Source: Propioniciclava flava (lineage in GTDB: Bacteria > Actinomycetota > Actinomycetes > Propionibacteriales > Propionibacteriaceae). From it: a DNA stretch of 64,000 nt. The position numbers and the translations under genes are program-made. The notes under the pieces were generated by a model. That model saw only the letters and a program-made list of their open reading frames with translations. It was not told the DNA's origin and did not search any database. Positions 17,442 to 25,134 of the stretch are shown piece after piece (position 1 is the stretch's first letter; every line of letters begins with the position of its first letter). The DNA lies in NCBI RefSeq assembly GCF_004126535.1, contig NZ_PPCV01000002.1, forward strand, positions 1 through 64,000, in the 5' to 3' direction.

Positions 17442-18049
17442 GCCCGCGCGGTCGATCCGCGCTGATCGCAGCCGCGCTCGGGCTCGCGCTCCTCGCCGGG
17501 TGCGCGTCCCCCCAGGACGACACCCCCGCGCCCAGCGTGGCGGTGGACGCTGCGCTCGTCACCCAGCGCGAGCAGGCGGGGATCGAGGACTGCCCCCTCA
17601 CCCCGGCGTCGGCAGAGCCCGTCCCGGGCGGCCTGCCCGACCTGCTGCTCGGCTGCCTGGGGTCCGGTCGCCAGGTCAACCTCGCGGGGCTGCGGGGTTC
17701 ACCGATGGTCATCAACTTCTGGGCCCAATGGTGCGGCCCCTGCCGCGCGGAAGCGCCGTCGTTGGCCCAGTTCGCTCAGCGCGCCCACGGGAAGGTCGCC
17801 GTCCTCGGCGTCGACTACTCCGACCCGGACCCGTCGCTGGCCCTGGCCTTCGCGCAGCAGTCGGGATGGACCTACCCGCACGTCACCGACCCGCTGCGGC
17901 AAACCGCCGGGCCGATCCGGTTCACCGGGATCCCCGTCACGATCTTCGTCGACGCGCAGGGCCGCATCGTCTACCGCACCATTGGGGCGGTCGCGTCCGT
18001 CGATCAACTCGTCGAGGCCACCCACACCTACCTCGGAGTGGATCTGTGA
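17438..18049 (+). CDS. TlpA/ResA-like thioredoxin-fold lipoprotein
   Basis: 203 residues. The signal peptide ends in the lipobox LAGC (Cys22). The redox motif WCGPC lies at 98-102, with the cis-proline at [10 protein letters not shown], typical of AhpC/TSA-TlpA reductases. It should act outside the membrane, reducing disulfides, for example in cytochrome c assembly or wall proteins; no CcdA partner is in the window. ATGA overlaps at both ends (nth and the NUDIX gene) show a tight operon. Same position as mycobacterial Rv3673c. Confidence 0.87.
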   Translation: MSPRGRSALIAAALGLALLAGCASPQDDTPAPSVAVDAALVTQREQAGIEDCPLTPASAEPVPGGLPDLLLGCLGSGRQVNLAGLRGSPMVINFWAQWCGPCRAEAPSLAQFAQRAHGKVAVLGVDYSDPDPSLALAFAQQSGWTYPHVTDPLRQTAGPIRFTGIPVTIFVDAQGRIVYRTIGAVASVDQLVEATHTYLGVDL

Positions 18050-18702
18050 CCGCGCGGGCGGCGTGCCTGGACCGGCTCGTCACCGCCCTCGCCGAACCGG
18101 GCGGCGGGGCGCGGGTCGTGCGCGGGCGTCCGGCCCGGCACGGACGCAAAGCCGCCGTGCTCATCTGCTTCTTCGGTGCCGCCGATGCCGCCCCCGCTGA
18201 CCTGCGGCTGATCCTGATCGAGAAGTCAGCCCACCTGCGGCACCACGCGGGGCAATGCGCGTTCCCGGGTGGTGGCGTTGAGCCCACCGACGCGTCCAGT
18301 GAGGATGCGGCCTTCCGGGAGGCCCGCGAAGAAGTAGGGCTGCATCCTGAGACGGTGGAACTCCTCGGCGTCCTGCCCGCCGCCCACGTGGCCGCCGCTG
18401 GGTACGACGTCACCCCCGTCGTCGGGTGGTGGCATGAGCAGCATCCGCTGGAGATCGTGGACACCGTCGAGGTGGCGGCGATCCACGAGATCCGGGTGGG
18501 TGACCTGGTCGACCCCGCCAACCGGCTGACGTGGCGGTTGCCGATGGGGCACCGCGGTCCCGGCTTCACGATCGGTGAGTTGTTCATCTGGGGGTTCACC
18601 GCGGCCCTCCTCGATGGCTTGATCGAGTTGGCCGGGTGGCAGCAGCCCTGGGATGAGCGCCGCACCGAACTGGTGCCGGAACGCTTCTGGCACCGCGCTT
18701 AG
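18046..18702 (+). CDS. NUDIX hydrolase, CoA pyrophosphatase type
   Basis: 218 residues. The stretch LRHHAGQCAFPGGG directly before the NUDIX box is the UPF0035 signature of CoA-degrading NUDIX enzymes; the box ends REAREEVGL (91-99) with the metal-binding glutamates. It likely cleaves CoA or its disulfide to phosphopantetheine and 3',5'-ADP. The GTG at 18046 overlaps the TlpA stop as GTGA; the longer frame from 17500 is only read-through of the preceding gene in another phase. Its last four bases overlap the convergent modC. Matches Rv3672c in order. Confidence 0.87.
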   Translation: MTARAACLDRLVTALAEPGGGARVVRGRPARHGRKAAVLICFFGAADAAPADLRLILIEKSAHLRHHAGQCAFPGGGVEPTDASSEDAAFREAREEVGLHPETVELLGVLPAAHVAAAGYDVTPVVGWWHEQHPLEIVDTVEVAAIHEIRVGDLVDPANRLTWRLPMGHRGPGFTIGELFIWGFTAALLDGLIELAGWQQPWDERRTELVPERFWHRA

Positions 18703-19763
18703 CGCGCCGGTACCGGGTGCAACGCGACCTGAGTTGCTTTGATGGCGGCGACGACGGGGTCGCCTTCGGTGAGGCCGAGATCGCGCACCGCCGCCGGGGT
18801 GACGTCGGCGTGGATGCGTTGCCCCGCGACGAGGAGACTCACGCGCTGAACCATGCCCCGATCCTCGATGGCGGACACGACGGCCCGCAACGCGGTGCGC
18901 GGGCTGCCGTGGGGTGGCGTGGTGAACAAGCTCACGGCGTCCGGCGCAAACACGGCGCGCGCCCCACCCTCGGGTAACGGCGCCTCGCTCAACCCGCTGA
19001 TGAGGGACCCGTCCGACAAGGCGAGGGCCTGCGTGCCCTCGGCCCGGCCGGTCAGCAGGTTCAGCCCGACGAAGTCGGCGAGGAACGCCGACGACGGGCG
19101 GGCGACCATCTCCTCGACGCTGCCCTCGCTGGTGACGCGTCCGTGCTCCAGGGCGACGACACGCTCGGCCAGCACCATGACGTCGAGCGGGTCGTGGGTC
19201 GCGATGAGCGTAGTGATCCCGCGGAGGCGTCCGCGTACCAGGTGGCGCAGCGCCGGGGTCGCCGTGGCGTCGAGCGCCGCGAATGGTTCATCGAGCAACA
19301 CGACGTCGGGGTCGCAGGCCAGCGACCGGGCCAGCGCGACGCGTTGAGCCTGACCACCCGACAAGGTGCCGACAGGGCGGGTCTCGAACCCGGCCAGCCC
19401 GACCGCGGCCAGTTCGCTGGCGGCGCGGCGGCGTGCGTCCTGCCGGGACGCACCCCAGCAGCGGGGGCCGTAGGCGACGTTGTCGAGGACGTTGAGATGA
19501 GGGAAGAGGAGCGCGCGCTGTTCGAGGTAGCCGATCTTCCGCCGATGAGGCGGGACGAACGTGTGAGGCCCGGCGAGGGTGGTGGGGCCGAGCGTGATCG
19601 CGCCCGACTCCGGGCGCAGCGCTCCGGCGAGAAGGTGGATCGTGGTCGATTTCCCCGCCCCGTTGGGCCCGATGAGGGCGACGACATCCCCGGCGGCCAC
19701 GTCGAACCGCACGTGGACGTCGCGCGCGGCGACCCGCGCGTCCACCGTGAGGGGCTCACTCAT
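18699..19763 (-). CDS. modC: Molybdate ABC transporter ATPase
   Basis: 354 residues. ATPase motifs: Walker A LIGPNGAGKSTT, signature [15 protein letters not shown], Walker B VVLLDEPFAALD, switch THDPLDVMVLAERV. The C-terminal 65 residues form a TOBE/Mop molybdate-binding domain (ALRAVVSAIEDRGMVQRVSL onward), which in ModC can inhibit transport when molybdate is abundant. It is the last gene of the regulator-modA-modB-modC unit and overlaps modB by 8 nt. Its 3' end overlaps the NUDIX gene tail to tail. Confidence 0.92.
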   Translation of the reverse strand: MSEPLTVDARVAARDVHVRFDVAAGDVVALIGPNGAGKSTTIHLLAGALRPESGAITLGPTTLAGPHTFVPPHRRKIGYLEQRALLFPHLNVLDNVAYGPRCWGASRQDARRRAASELAAVGLAGFETRPVGTLSGGQAQRVALARSLACDPDVVLLDEPFAALDATATPALRHLVRGRLRGITTLIATHDPLDVMVLAERVVALEHGRVTSEGSVEEMVARPSSAFLADFVGLNLLTGRAEGTQALALSDGSLISGLSEAPLPEGGARAVFAPDAVSLFTTPPHGSPRTALRAVVSAIEDRGMVQRVSLLVAGQRIHADVTPAAVRDLGLTEGDPVVAAIKATQVALHPVPAR

Positions 19764-20547
19764 GGCGCCCCCGTGACTGGACGTGTAGCGCGAACCACAC
19801 GACGAGGCTGGCGACACCGAGCAGCACGACGGCCAGCGCCAAGGCCAGGTCGGAGTCTGATTCGCGCAAGAGGTAGATCTCCAACGGAAGGGTGCGCGTG
19901 ACGCCTTGCAGCGAGCCCGCGAACGTCAAGGTGGCCCCGAACTCGCCTAAAGCGCGGGCGAACGACAGGGCCGTCCCCGAGGCAAGCGCCGGGGCCGCCA
20001 TGGGGAGCGTCACGGTGAACAGCGTGCGGCTGGGGCTGGCGCCCAGATAGCTCGCCGCGCGCTCGTAGTCCTGCCCGGCCGATCGCAGGGCGCCCTCGAG
20101 CGACACCACGAGGAAAGGCAGCGCCACGAACACCTGAGCGATGACGACGGCGGCGGTCGAGAAGCCCAGGTCGATGCCCCACGCGGCCAGGTACTGCCCC
20201 ACCAGCCCCCGGCGGCCCAGCGTGGTCAGCAAGGCGAGCCCGGCGACGACCGGCGGCAGGACCATGGGGACCGTGACCAGCGTGCGCCCGAGCGTCGCCC
20301 ACCGGCCACGGGTGCGCGCCAAGACCAGGGCTGTCGGGACGCCCAGGAGCACGACGATCAGGGTGGCCAGGGCGCAGGTGCCCAGGCTGAGCCGCAGAGC
20401 GTCCAAGGATCGCTGCGAGGCCAGGAGCTGCGGGAGCGCGGGCCAGTCGGCGCGGGCCACGAGCCCCAGAAGGGGCAACCCGAGGACGGCCGCCGTCAGG
20501 CCGAGCGGCAGGACCGCCCACCGGGGATAGCCCAACGTGGTCGTCAC
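19756..20547 (-). CDS. modB: Molybdate ABC transporter permease
   Basis: 263 residues with six predicted membrane segments of BPD_transp_1. The ATPase-contact loop is AASYLGASPSRTLFTVTLPMA, and the C-terminal ALGEFGATLTFAGSLQGVTRTLPLEIYLL is strongly characteristic of ModB. The GTG at 20547 overlaps the modA stop as GTGA; the frame upstream of it is antisense-free read-through within modA and was rejected. Confidence 0.93.
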   Translation of the reverse strand: MTTTLGYPRWAVLPLGLTAAVLGLPLLGLVARADWPALPQLLASQRSLDALRLSLGTCALATLIVVLLGVPTALVLARTRGRWATLGRTLVTVPMVLPPVVAGLALLTTLGRRGLVGQYLAAWGIDLGFSTAAVVIAQVFVALPFLVVSLEGALRSAGQDYERAASYLGASPSRTLFTVTLPMAAPALASGTALSFARALGEFGATLTFAGSLQGVTRTLPLEIYLLRESDSDLALALAVVLLGVASLVVWFALHVQSRGRHE

Positions 20548-21269
20548 TTCGGCGGACCGAAGCCTGCCGCCTTGAGCGTGGCTTGGCCCTCGCCCATCAC
20601 CGTGGCGATGAAGGACGCGGCGCCAGCTTTGTTCGGGGCACCCGCGACGACACCGATCCAATACGTGTTGGGGTCCGTCTTGGCGCTGGCGATCTCGAAG
20701 ACCGTAACCTTTGCTCCCGCGGTGGCGGCGTCGGTCGCGTAGACGAGCCCGGCGTCGGCCTCGCCGGAACTGACCTTGCCGAGCACGTCGGTCACCTTCG
20801 TCTCCTCCGAGACGGGACGCAGGCTCAGCCCGTTCGCTTGGGCCGCCTTGGTAGCGGCTGCCCCGCACGGTACTTCCGCGGCGCACACGACAAGCTTGGT
20901 CCCGGTCAAGGAGGCGTCGAACCCGGTGACGTGGGCGGGATTGTCGGCGGGCGTGATGAGCACGAGAGCGTTGGTGGCGAACATCGTGGGGGTGCCGTCG
21001 ATGAGGCCCGCCTCGACGGCCTTGTCCATGTTCTTCTTGTCGGCTGATGCGAAGACGTCGGCCCGTGCCCCGCCCTTCAACTGGTCCACCAGGCCGGAGG
21101 AGCCGTCGAAGGAGTACTGCGCGGGCGCAATGGTCGGAAACACGGTGGACAACGATGCGGCGGCGAAGACGACGGGTCGCGCGGGCGGCGTCGCGGTGGG
21201 GGAGGGGGTGCTGGGCTGGGCGCAGGCCGTCAGCAGGGCCACGGCGGCGAGAGCGGCGAGACGTTTCAT
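20544..21269 (-). CDS. modA: Molybdate-binding lipoprotein
   Basis: 241 residues. Signal ends in LTAC (Cys16). The mature protein begins with VVFAAASLSTVFPTIA, whose serine contacts the oxyanion in ModA, followed by FDGSSGLVDQLKGGARADVFASAD and DAGLVYATDA. It binds molybdate or tungstate outside the cell for ModBC. Its ATG overlaps the stop of the HTH-TOBE gene as ATGA, so regulator and transporter are translated together. Confidence 0.93.
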   Translation of the reverse strand: MKRLAALAAVALLTACAQPSTPSPTATPPARPVVFAAASLSTVFPTIAPAQYSFDGSSGLVDQLKGGARADVFASADKKNMDKAVEAGLIDGTPTMFATNALVLITPADNPAHVTGFDASLTGTKLVVCAAEVPCGAAATKAAQANGLSLRPVSEETKVTDVLGKVSSGEADAGLVYATDAATAGAKVTVFEIASAKTDPNTYWIGVVAGAPNKAGAASFIATVMGEGQATLKAAGFGPPK

Positions 21270-21673
21270 GGCTGGCTCCGTTCCAGGGTCACGTTGGTGG
21301 CCTTGATGACGCCGGTGGCGATGACGCCCGGCTCGAGGCCCAGTTCCTTGACCGCTTCGGTCGAGACGAGCGACACGATCCGGTAGCGCCCGCATTGGAG
21401 TTCGACCTGGCTCATGACCGTGTCGGACACGACCCGGGTGACCAAGCCTGTGAGGTGGTTGCGAGCCGACCTGGTGCCTGCGCCCGGATCGAGCTGATCG
21501 AGGGCGTCGTCGGCCAACTCCTGAGCCAGCGCCGCGAGTTCGGCTCCGTCCACGGCGTGCCTGCCCGCGGTGTCGGTGACCTGCGTGAGTCGTCCGGCGT
21601 CCACCCAGCGCCGCACGGTGTCATCGCTGACACCCAGCAGGCTCGCGGCGGCCGAGATACGTATCTGCGTCAT
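21266..21673 (-). CDS. HTH-TOBE molybdate-responsive regulator
   Basis: 135 residues. Residues 1-50 are a MerR/excisionase-like helix-turn-helix (ISAAASLLGVSDDTVRRWVDAGRL). Residues 70-132 are a single TOBE/Mop domain (NHLTGLVTRVVSDTVMSQVEL, VSLVSTEAVKELGLEPG, VIKATNVTLE) that binds molybdate in ModE and ModC. It probably senses molybdate and controls the mod genes, possibly also moa/nar; it differs from E. coli ModE, which has a LysR-type winged helix and two Mop domains. First gene of the mod unit. An AT-rich patch (ACTGATAAT, minus strand) just upstream may be its -10. Confidence 0.85.
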   Translation of the reverse strand: MTQIRISAAASLLGVSDDTVRRWVDAGRLTQVTDTAGRHAVDGAELAALAQELADDALDQLDPGAGTRSARNHLTGLVTRVVSDTVMSQVELQCGRYRIVSLVSTEAVKELGLEPGVIATGVIKATNVTLERSQP

Positions 21674-21746
21674 AAATCCACATTATCAGTATCAAATGCG
21701 GATGTGTGCCCTGGCTCGGGCATCCACCGGCGCTAGTGTGGCCACC

Positions 21747-22259
21747 ATGCCCTACCGCGCCGCCGTCATCACCTGCTCCGACCGTGCCGCCGCCGACCTC
21801 TACGAGGACCGCTCCGGGCCGGTGCTGCGCGACGGGCTGGCCGATCTCGGCTTCGATGTCGCTGCACCGACGATCCTCCCCGACGACGCCGAACGCATCG
21901 CCACGGCGATCCTGGACGCAGTGGCTGCGGGGGCCCGCGTCGTCCTCACCACCGGCGGCACCGGGGTGAGCCCCCGCGATGTGACGGTCGAGGCAACGCG
22001 TCCGCTGCTCAGCTACGAGGTGCCCGGTATCGCCGAGGCCGTCCGGGCGACGGGGGCGGTCAAGACACCCCTATCCAGCCTGTCGCGCGGGCTAGCCGGG
22101 GTGATCGAGCACGAGGGGACGCGCAGTTTCGTGTTCAATGCGCCCGGCTCGCGCGGTGGCGCCCGGGACGCCCTCGCGGTACTGGCGCCGCTCCTGGTGC
22201 ACATCGTGGAACAACTCGACGGGGCCGACCACGACCTGCACCGCCCGCCGTCGGCGTAG
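21747..22259 (+). CDS. mogA: Molybdopterin adenylyltransferase (MogA/MoaB)
   Basis: 170 residues, one MoCF_biosynth domain. VLTTGGTGVSPRDVTVEATRP is the hallmark loop; SFVFNAPGSRGGARDALAVL follows. It adenylates molybdopterin ahead of metal insertion by MoeA. It is the only Moco gene here on the plus strand, divergent from the HTH-TOBE regulator and converging with moaC, with 5 bp between stops. The ATG at 21747 was chosen as the first residue of the conserved domain (PYRAAVITCSDRAA); a possible -10 (TAGTGT) lies so close that the mRNA may be leaderless. Confidence 0.9.
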   Translation: MPYRAAVITCSDRAAADLYEDRSGPVLRDGLADLGFDVAAPTILPDDAERIATAILDAVAAGARVVLTTGGTGVSPRDVTVEATRPLLSYEVPGIAEAVRATGAVKTPLSSLSRGLAGVIEHEGTRSFVFNAPGSRGGARDALAVLAPLLVHIVEQLDGADHDLHRPPSA

Positions 22260-22264
22260 CGGCG

Positions 22265-22738
22265 TCAGCGCGGCTCGCGCCGCCAATCACCGGAGCGGCC
22301 TCCCGACTTCGCCGTGATCCGCGCCGAGGTGATCTCGGCGGAACGATCCACGCCCTTGACCATGTCGACGACCGCGAGCGCGGCGACCGTCACCGCCGTG
22401 AGCGCCTCCATCTCGACGCCGGTGCGATCGGCCGTCCTGACCTCGGCGCGCAGTGCGACCCCCGCCTCGACGATGTCCACGTCCACGACGACGCCGTGGA
22501 CGCCGATGACGTGAGCCAGGGGCAGCAGGTCGGGCACCTTCTTCGCCGCCGCGATCCCGGCCACACGCGCCACCGCGAGCACGTCACCCTTAGGGACGGT
22601 GCCCTCACGCAGCGCCGTCACCACGTCGGCCGAACACGAGACCACAGCCTCGGCCGTCGCGCTGCGTACCGTCGGCTGCTTGGCGGTGACGTCAACCATG
22701 CGGGCATGGCCCCGCGCGTCCAGATGCGTGAACTCCAT
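22265..22738 (-). CDS. moaC: Cyclic pyranopterin monophosphate synthase
   Basis: 157 residues, standard length. It acts with MoaA to turn GTP into cyclic pyranopterin monophosphate. Motifs: FTHLDARGHARMVDV at the start, KKVPDLLPLAHVI, RTGVEMEALTAV and MVKGVDRSAEI, holding the active-site His, Glu, Asp and Lys residues. It follows moeA by 4 bp and ends the long minus-strand Moco/nar series. Confidence 0.95.
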   Translation of the reverse strand: MEFTHLDARGHARMVDVTAKQPTVRSATAEAVVSCSADVVTALREGTVPKGDVLAVARVAGIAAAKKVPDLLPLAHVIGVHGVVVDVDIVEAGVALRAEVRTADRTGVEMEALTAVTVAALAVVDMVKGVDRSAEITSARITAKSGGRSGDWRREPR

Positions 22739-22742
22739 GCCT

Positions 22743-23945
22743 CTACCTCACCAGGTGAACGTCGAGAACATCACCCGGCGCGACGCGTTCGACGTCGGCG
22801 GGGACGAAGGCCAGCGCCTCAGCAGCATGCAGCGAGGCGATCAGGTGCGAACCCGAACCCAGCCGGTGCGCGGGCCGGACGCCGTCCGGCGTGATGACGA
22901 CGGGCATGAACTGCGCTCGGCCCGGCGGCGTGCGCCAGCCGTCGGCGACCGCGATCCGCAGCGTTGGCGGTTCCGAGAATGCCCCCTGGCAGGCATCCAG
23001 GAACGGACGCACAAACACCCACGCCGACACGAAAGCGCCCACCGGGTTGCCCGGGAGCGCCACCAGCGTGTGCTCGCGGCCCGCGGCATCCCGGATGCGG
23101 CCGCTGGCCTGGGGCTTGCCCGGTTGCATAGCGACCCGCACGAACTCGATCGAGCCCTCGACCGCCTGCCGTACCACCTCGAACGCGCCCACCGACACGC
23201 CACCGGAGGTCACGATGACCTCGGCGTCTGCCGCGTCGACCAACGCCTGCCGAAAGTCGGCCAGGTCGTCGGAGACCGCGCGCGCACACACCACCTGGCC
23301 GCCGAACTGCTCCACCAGGCCAGCCAGCAAAACCGAGTTCGAGTCGGGGATCTGCCCATAGCCCAGCGGGGCGCCTGCAGGGAGCAGTTCGCTCCCGGTT
23401 GCCAGCACGGCCACCGTCGGACGCCGATGCAGGCGCACGCGGGCGTGCCCCACCGCGGCCGCCGCGGCGGCGGAGGCAGGCGTCCAGCGCTGGCCACGCG
23501 GCACGACGACGGCGCCCACGGCCACGTCCTCGGCTGCGCGGCGCACATGAGCACCAACGGCGACCGGGGGGACCCGCACCGCATCCGGAAGCGGCACATC
23601 GCCGGGGCTCTGGTCGGTGTCCTCGACGGGCACCACGGCGTCCGCGCCGGGAGGCAACGGGGCCCCCGTCATGATCCGGGCCGCCTGCCCCGCCCCGATT
23701 AGCGGGGCCAGCCGGGTTCCGGCCGGAAGGTCGGCCACCACCGTCAGGTGGGCGCCCCCCAGCGTGTCGGCTGAGCGCACCGCGAACCCATCCATGGCGG
23801 AATTGTCGAACGGGGGAACGGCGCAGTGAGCCACCATGTCTTCGGCCACGACGCGGCCAAAACCCGACCCGATGGCGCACTCCTCGACGGGGGGCAGGCT
23901 GGCCAAGGCCAGGACTCGCGCGCGATACTCCTCGACGCTCAGCAT
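22743..23945 (-). CDS. moeA: Molybdopterin molybdenumtransferase
   Basis: 400 residues with the usual MoeA N-terminal, MoCF_biosynth and C-terminal domains: VPPFDNSAMDGFAVRS, IMTGAPLPPGADAVVP, VTSGGVSVGAFEVV, VALPGNPVGAFVSAWVFV. It inserts molybdate into adenylylated molybdopterin. It lies 3 bp after moeB, on the same strand. Only one moeA is seen in the window. Confidence 0.95.
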   Translation of the reverse strand: MLSVEEYRARVLALASLPPVEECAIGSGFGRVVAEDMVAHCAVPPFDNSAMDGFAVRSADTLGGAHLTVVADLPAGTRLAPLIGAGQAARIMTGAPLPPGADAVVPVEDTDQSPGDVPLPDAVRVPPVAVGAHVRRAAEDVAVGAVVVPRGQRWTPASAAAAAAVGHARVRLHRRPTVAVLATGSELLPAGAPLGYGQIPDSNSVLLAGLVEQFGGQVVCARAVSDDLADFRQALVDAADAEVIVTSGGVSVGAFEVVRQAVEGSIEFVRVAMQPGKPQASGRIRDAAGREHTLVALPGNPVGAFVSAWVFVRPFLDACQGAFSEPPTLRIAVADGWRTPPGRAQFMPVVITPDGVRPAHRLGSGSHLIASLHAAEALAFVPADVERVAPGDVLDVHLVR

Positions 23946-23948
23946 CCT

Positions 23949-24710
23949 TTACTCCTGCTCCGACGGGCGGATGCGCGGCCGGGCGGCGCGCAGCGGCAGC
24001 ACCGACCAGCGTCCGCGCGCGGCGTCCAGCACCATGACCCGACCCACGAGCGGCTCCCCGAACCCCGCCAGGATCTTGAGGGCTTCGGTGGCTTGCAGCG
24101 CGCCGATCTGGCCGACCATGGCCCCCAGGACGCCGACGTTCACCGCGCGCGGATAGTCCTGCGGCGACGGCTCGCTCGCGATCACGTCACGCAGAGTGAG
24201 CCGGATGCCGTCCGCGTCCGGGACGCCGAAAACCGAGCACTGGCCCTGCATGCCGACCGCGGAGGCCCACACGAGCGGGGCGTCCACCGCGGCGGCGGCG
24301 TCCGCGATCATGAACTTCGCATCGAAGGTGTCGGTGCAGTCCAGGACGAGGTCGTAGTGCGGGAACAACGCCTCGGCTCGCGCTCGGGTGAGGTAGGTGG
24401 TGTCGATCTCCACCTGGACATCCGGGTTGAGCAGGCCGAGCCGTTCAGCCGCCGACTCCGCCTTGTTGCGGCCCAGGTCGGTGTGGAGAACCTGCCGCTG
24501 CATGTTCGTCAGCTCGACGGCGTCCCCGTCGATGATGCCGATGCGTCCGACACCCGCCGCAGCGAGGTAGGGCAGGGCCGCCGACCCCAGGCCCCCGGCG
24601 CCGATGACCAGCACCGAGGACCCCAGCAGGCGTTCTTGGCCTTCGACCCCGATGCCGGCGACGTCGATGTTGCGCTGGTAGCGCTGCACCTGTGCCGGGG
24701 TCAGGGGCAT
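23949..24710 (-). CDS. moeB: MoeB/ThiF-type E1-like adenylyltransferase
   Basis: 253 residues. The nucleotide site VIGAGGLGSAALPYLAAAGVG and the aspartate in IIDGDAVELTNMQRQVLH match the ThiF/MoeB/HesA family, which adenylates the C-terminal Gly-Gly of MoaD or ThiS. Next to moaE and with moaD in the same series, MoaD is the likely partner. Two oddities: the CXXC zinc pairs of most MoeB proteins are absent, and there is no C-terminal rhodanese domain, so another sulfur donor is needed. ATG 24710 lies within the moaE stop region (10-nt overlap); a GTG at 24719 is possible. Confidence 0.87.
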   Translation of the reverse strand: MPLTPAQVQRYQRNIDVAGIGVEGQERLLGSSVLVIGAGGLGSAALPYLAAAGVGRIGIIDGDAVELTNMQRQVLHTDLGRNKAESAAERLGLLNPDVQVEIDTTYLTRARAEALFPHYDLVLDCTDTFDAKFMIADAAAAVDAPLVWASAVGMQGQCSVFGVPDADGIRLTLRDVIASEPSPQDYPRAVNVGVLGAMVGQIGALQATEALKILAGFGEPLVGRVMVLDAARGRWSVLPLRAARPRIRPSEQE

Positions 24711-25117
24711 TGGGACCACTCGTGGCTGCCGTCGGTGAAGAACTGCTTCTTCCAGATCGGCAGTTCCTTCTTCACGCGCTCGACGAGGTCACTGGCCGCC
24801 TCGAAGCCTTCGCGGCGATGCGACGTCGCCACGGCCACGAACAGCGCCACCCCGCCGATATCCAGGTGACCCACGCGATGCTGGGCCACCACGGCGTGCA
24901 CGCCTTCGCGTGCGTTGATGTCGGCGACGATCTGCTTCAGCAGCGCGTCCGCCTGGGGATGCCCGACGTACTCAATGCCGGTCACCGCAGCACCGTGGTC
25001 ATGGTTGCGGACCACGCCCGCGAACGTCACCACGGCCCCCGCACGATCATCGCCGACCGCCTCACGCAGGGCGTCGGTCTCGATGGGGGACGCGGTGACC
25101 CCGCTTGGCTCGTGCAT
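24701..25117 (-). CDS. moaE: Molybdopterin synthase catalytic subunit
   Basis: 138 residues, the normal size. It joins MoaD thiocarboxylate to make the dithiolene of molybdopterin. Motifs: GAVVTFAGVVRNHDHG, IEYVGHPQADALL, HRVGHLDIGGVALFVAVATSHR and VKKELPIWKKQFF, which carries the catalytic lysines. I chose ATG 25117; GTG 25126 (three residues longer) is also possible. It follows the nitrate transporter gene by 17 bp. Confidence 0.93.
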   Translation of the reverse strand: MHEPSGVTASPIETDALREAVGDDRAGAVVTFAGVVRNHDHGAAVTGIEYVGHPQADALLKQIVADINAREGVHAVVAQHRVGHLDIGGVALFVAVATSHRREGFEAASDLVERVKKELPIWKKQFFTDGSHEWSQCP

Positions 25118-25134
25118 GTCGTTCACGGTAGCGG

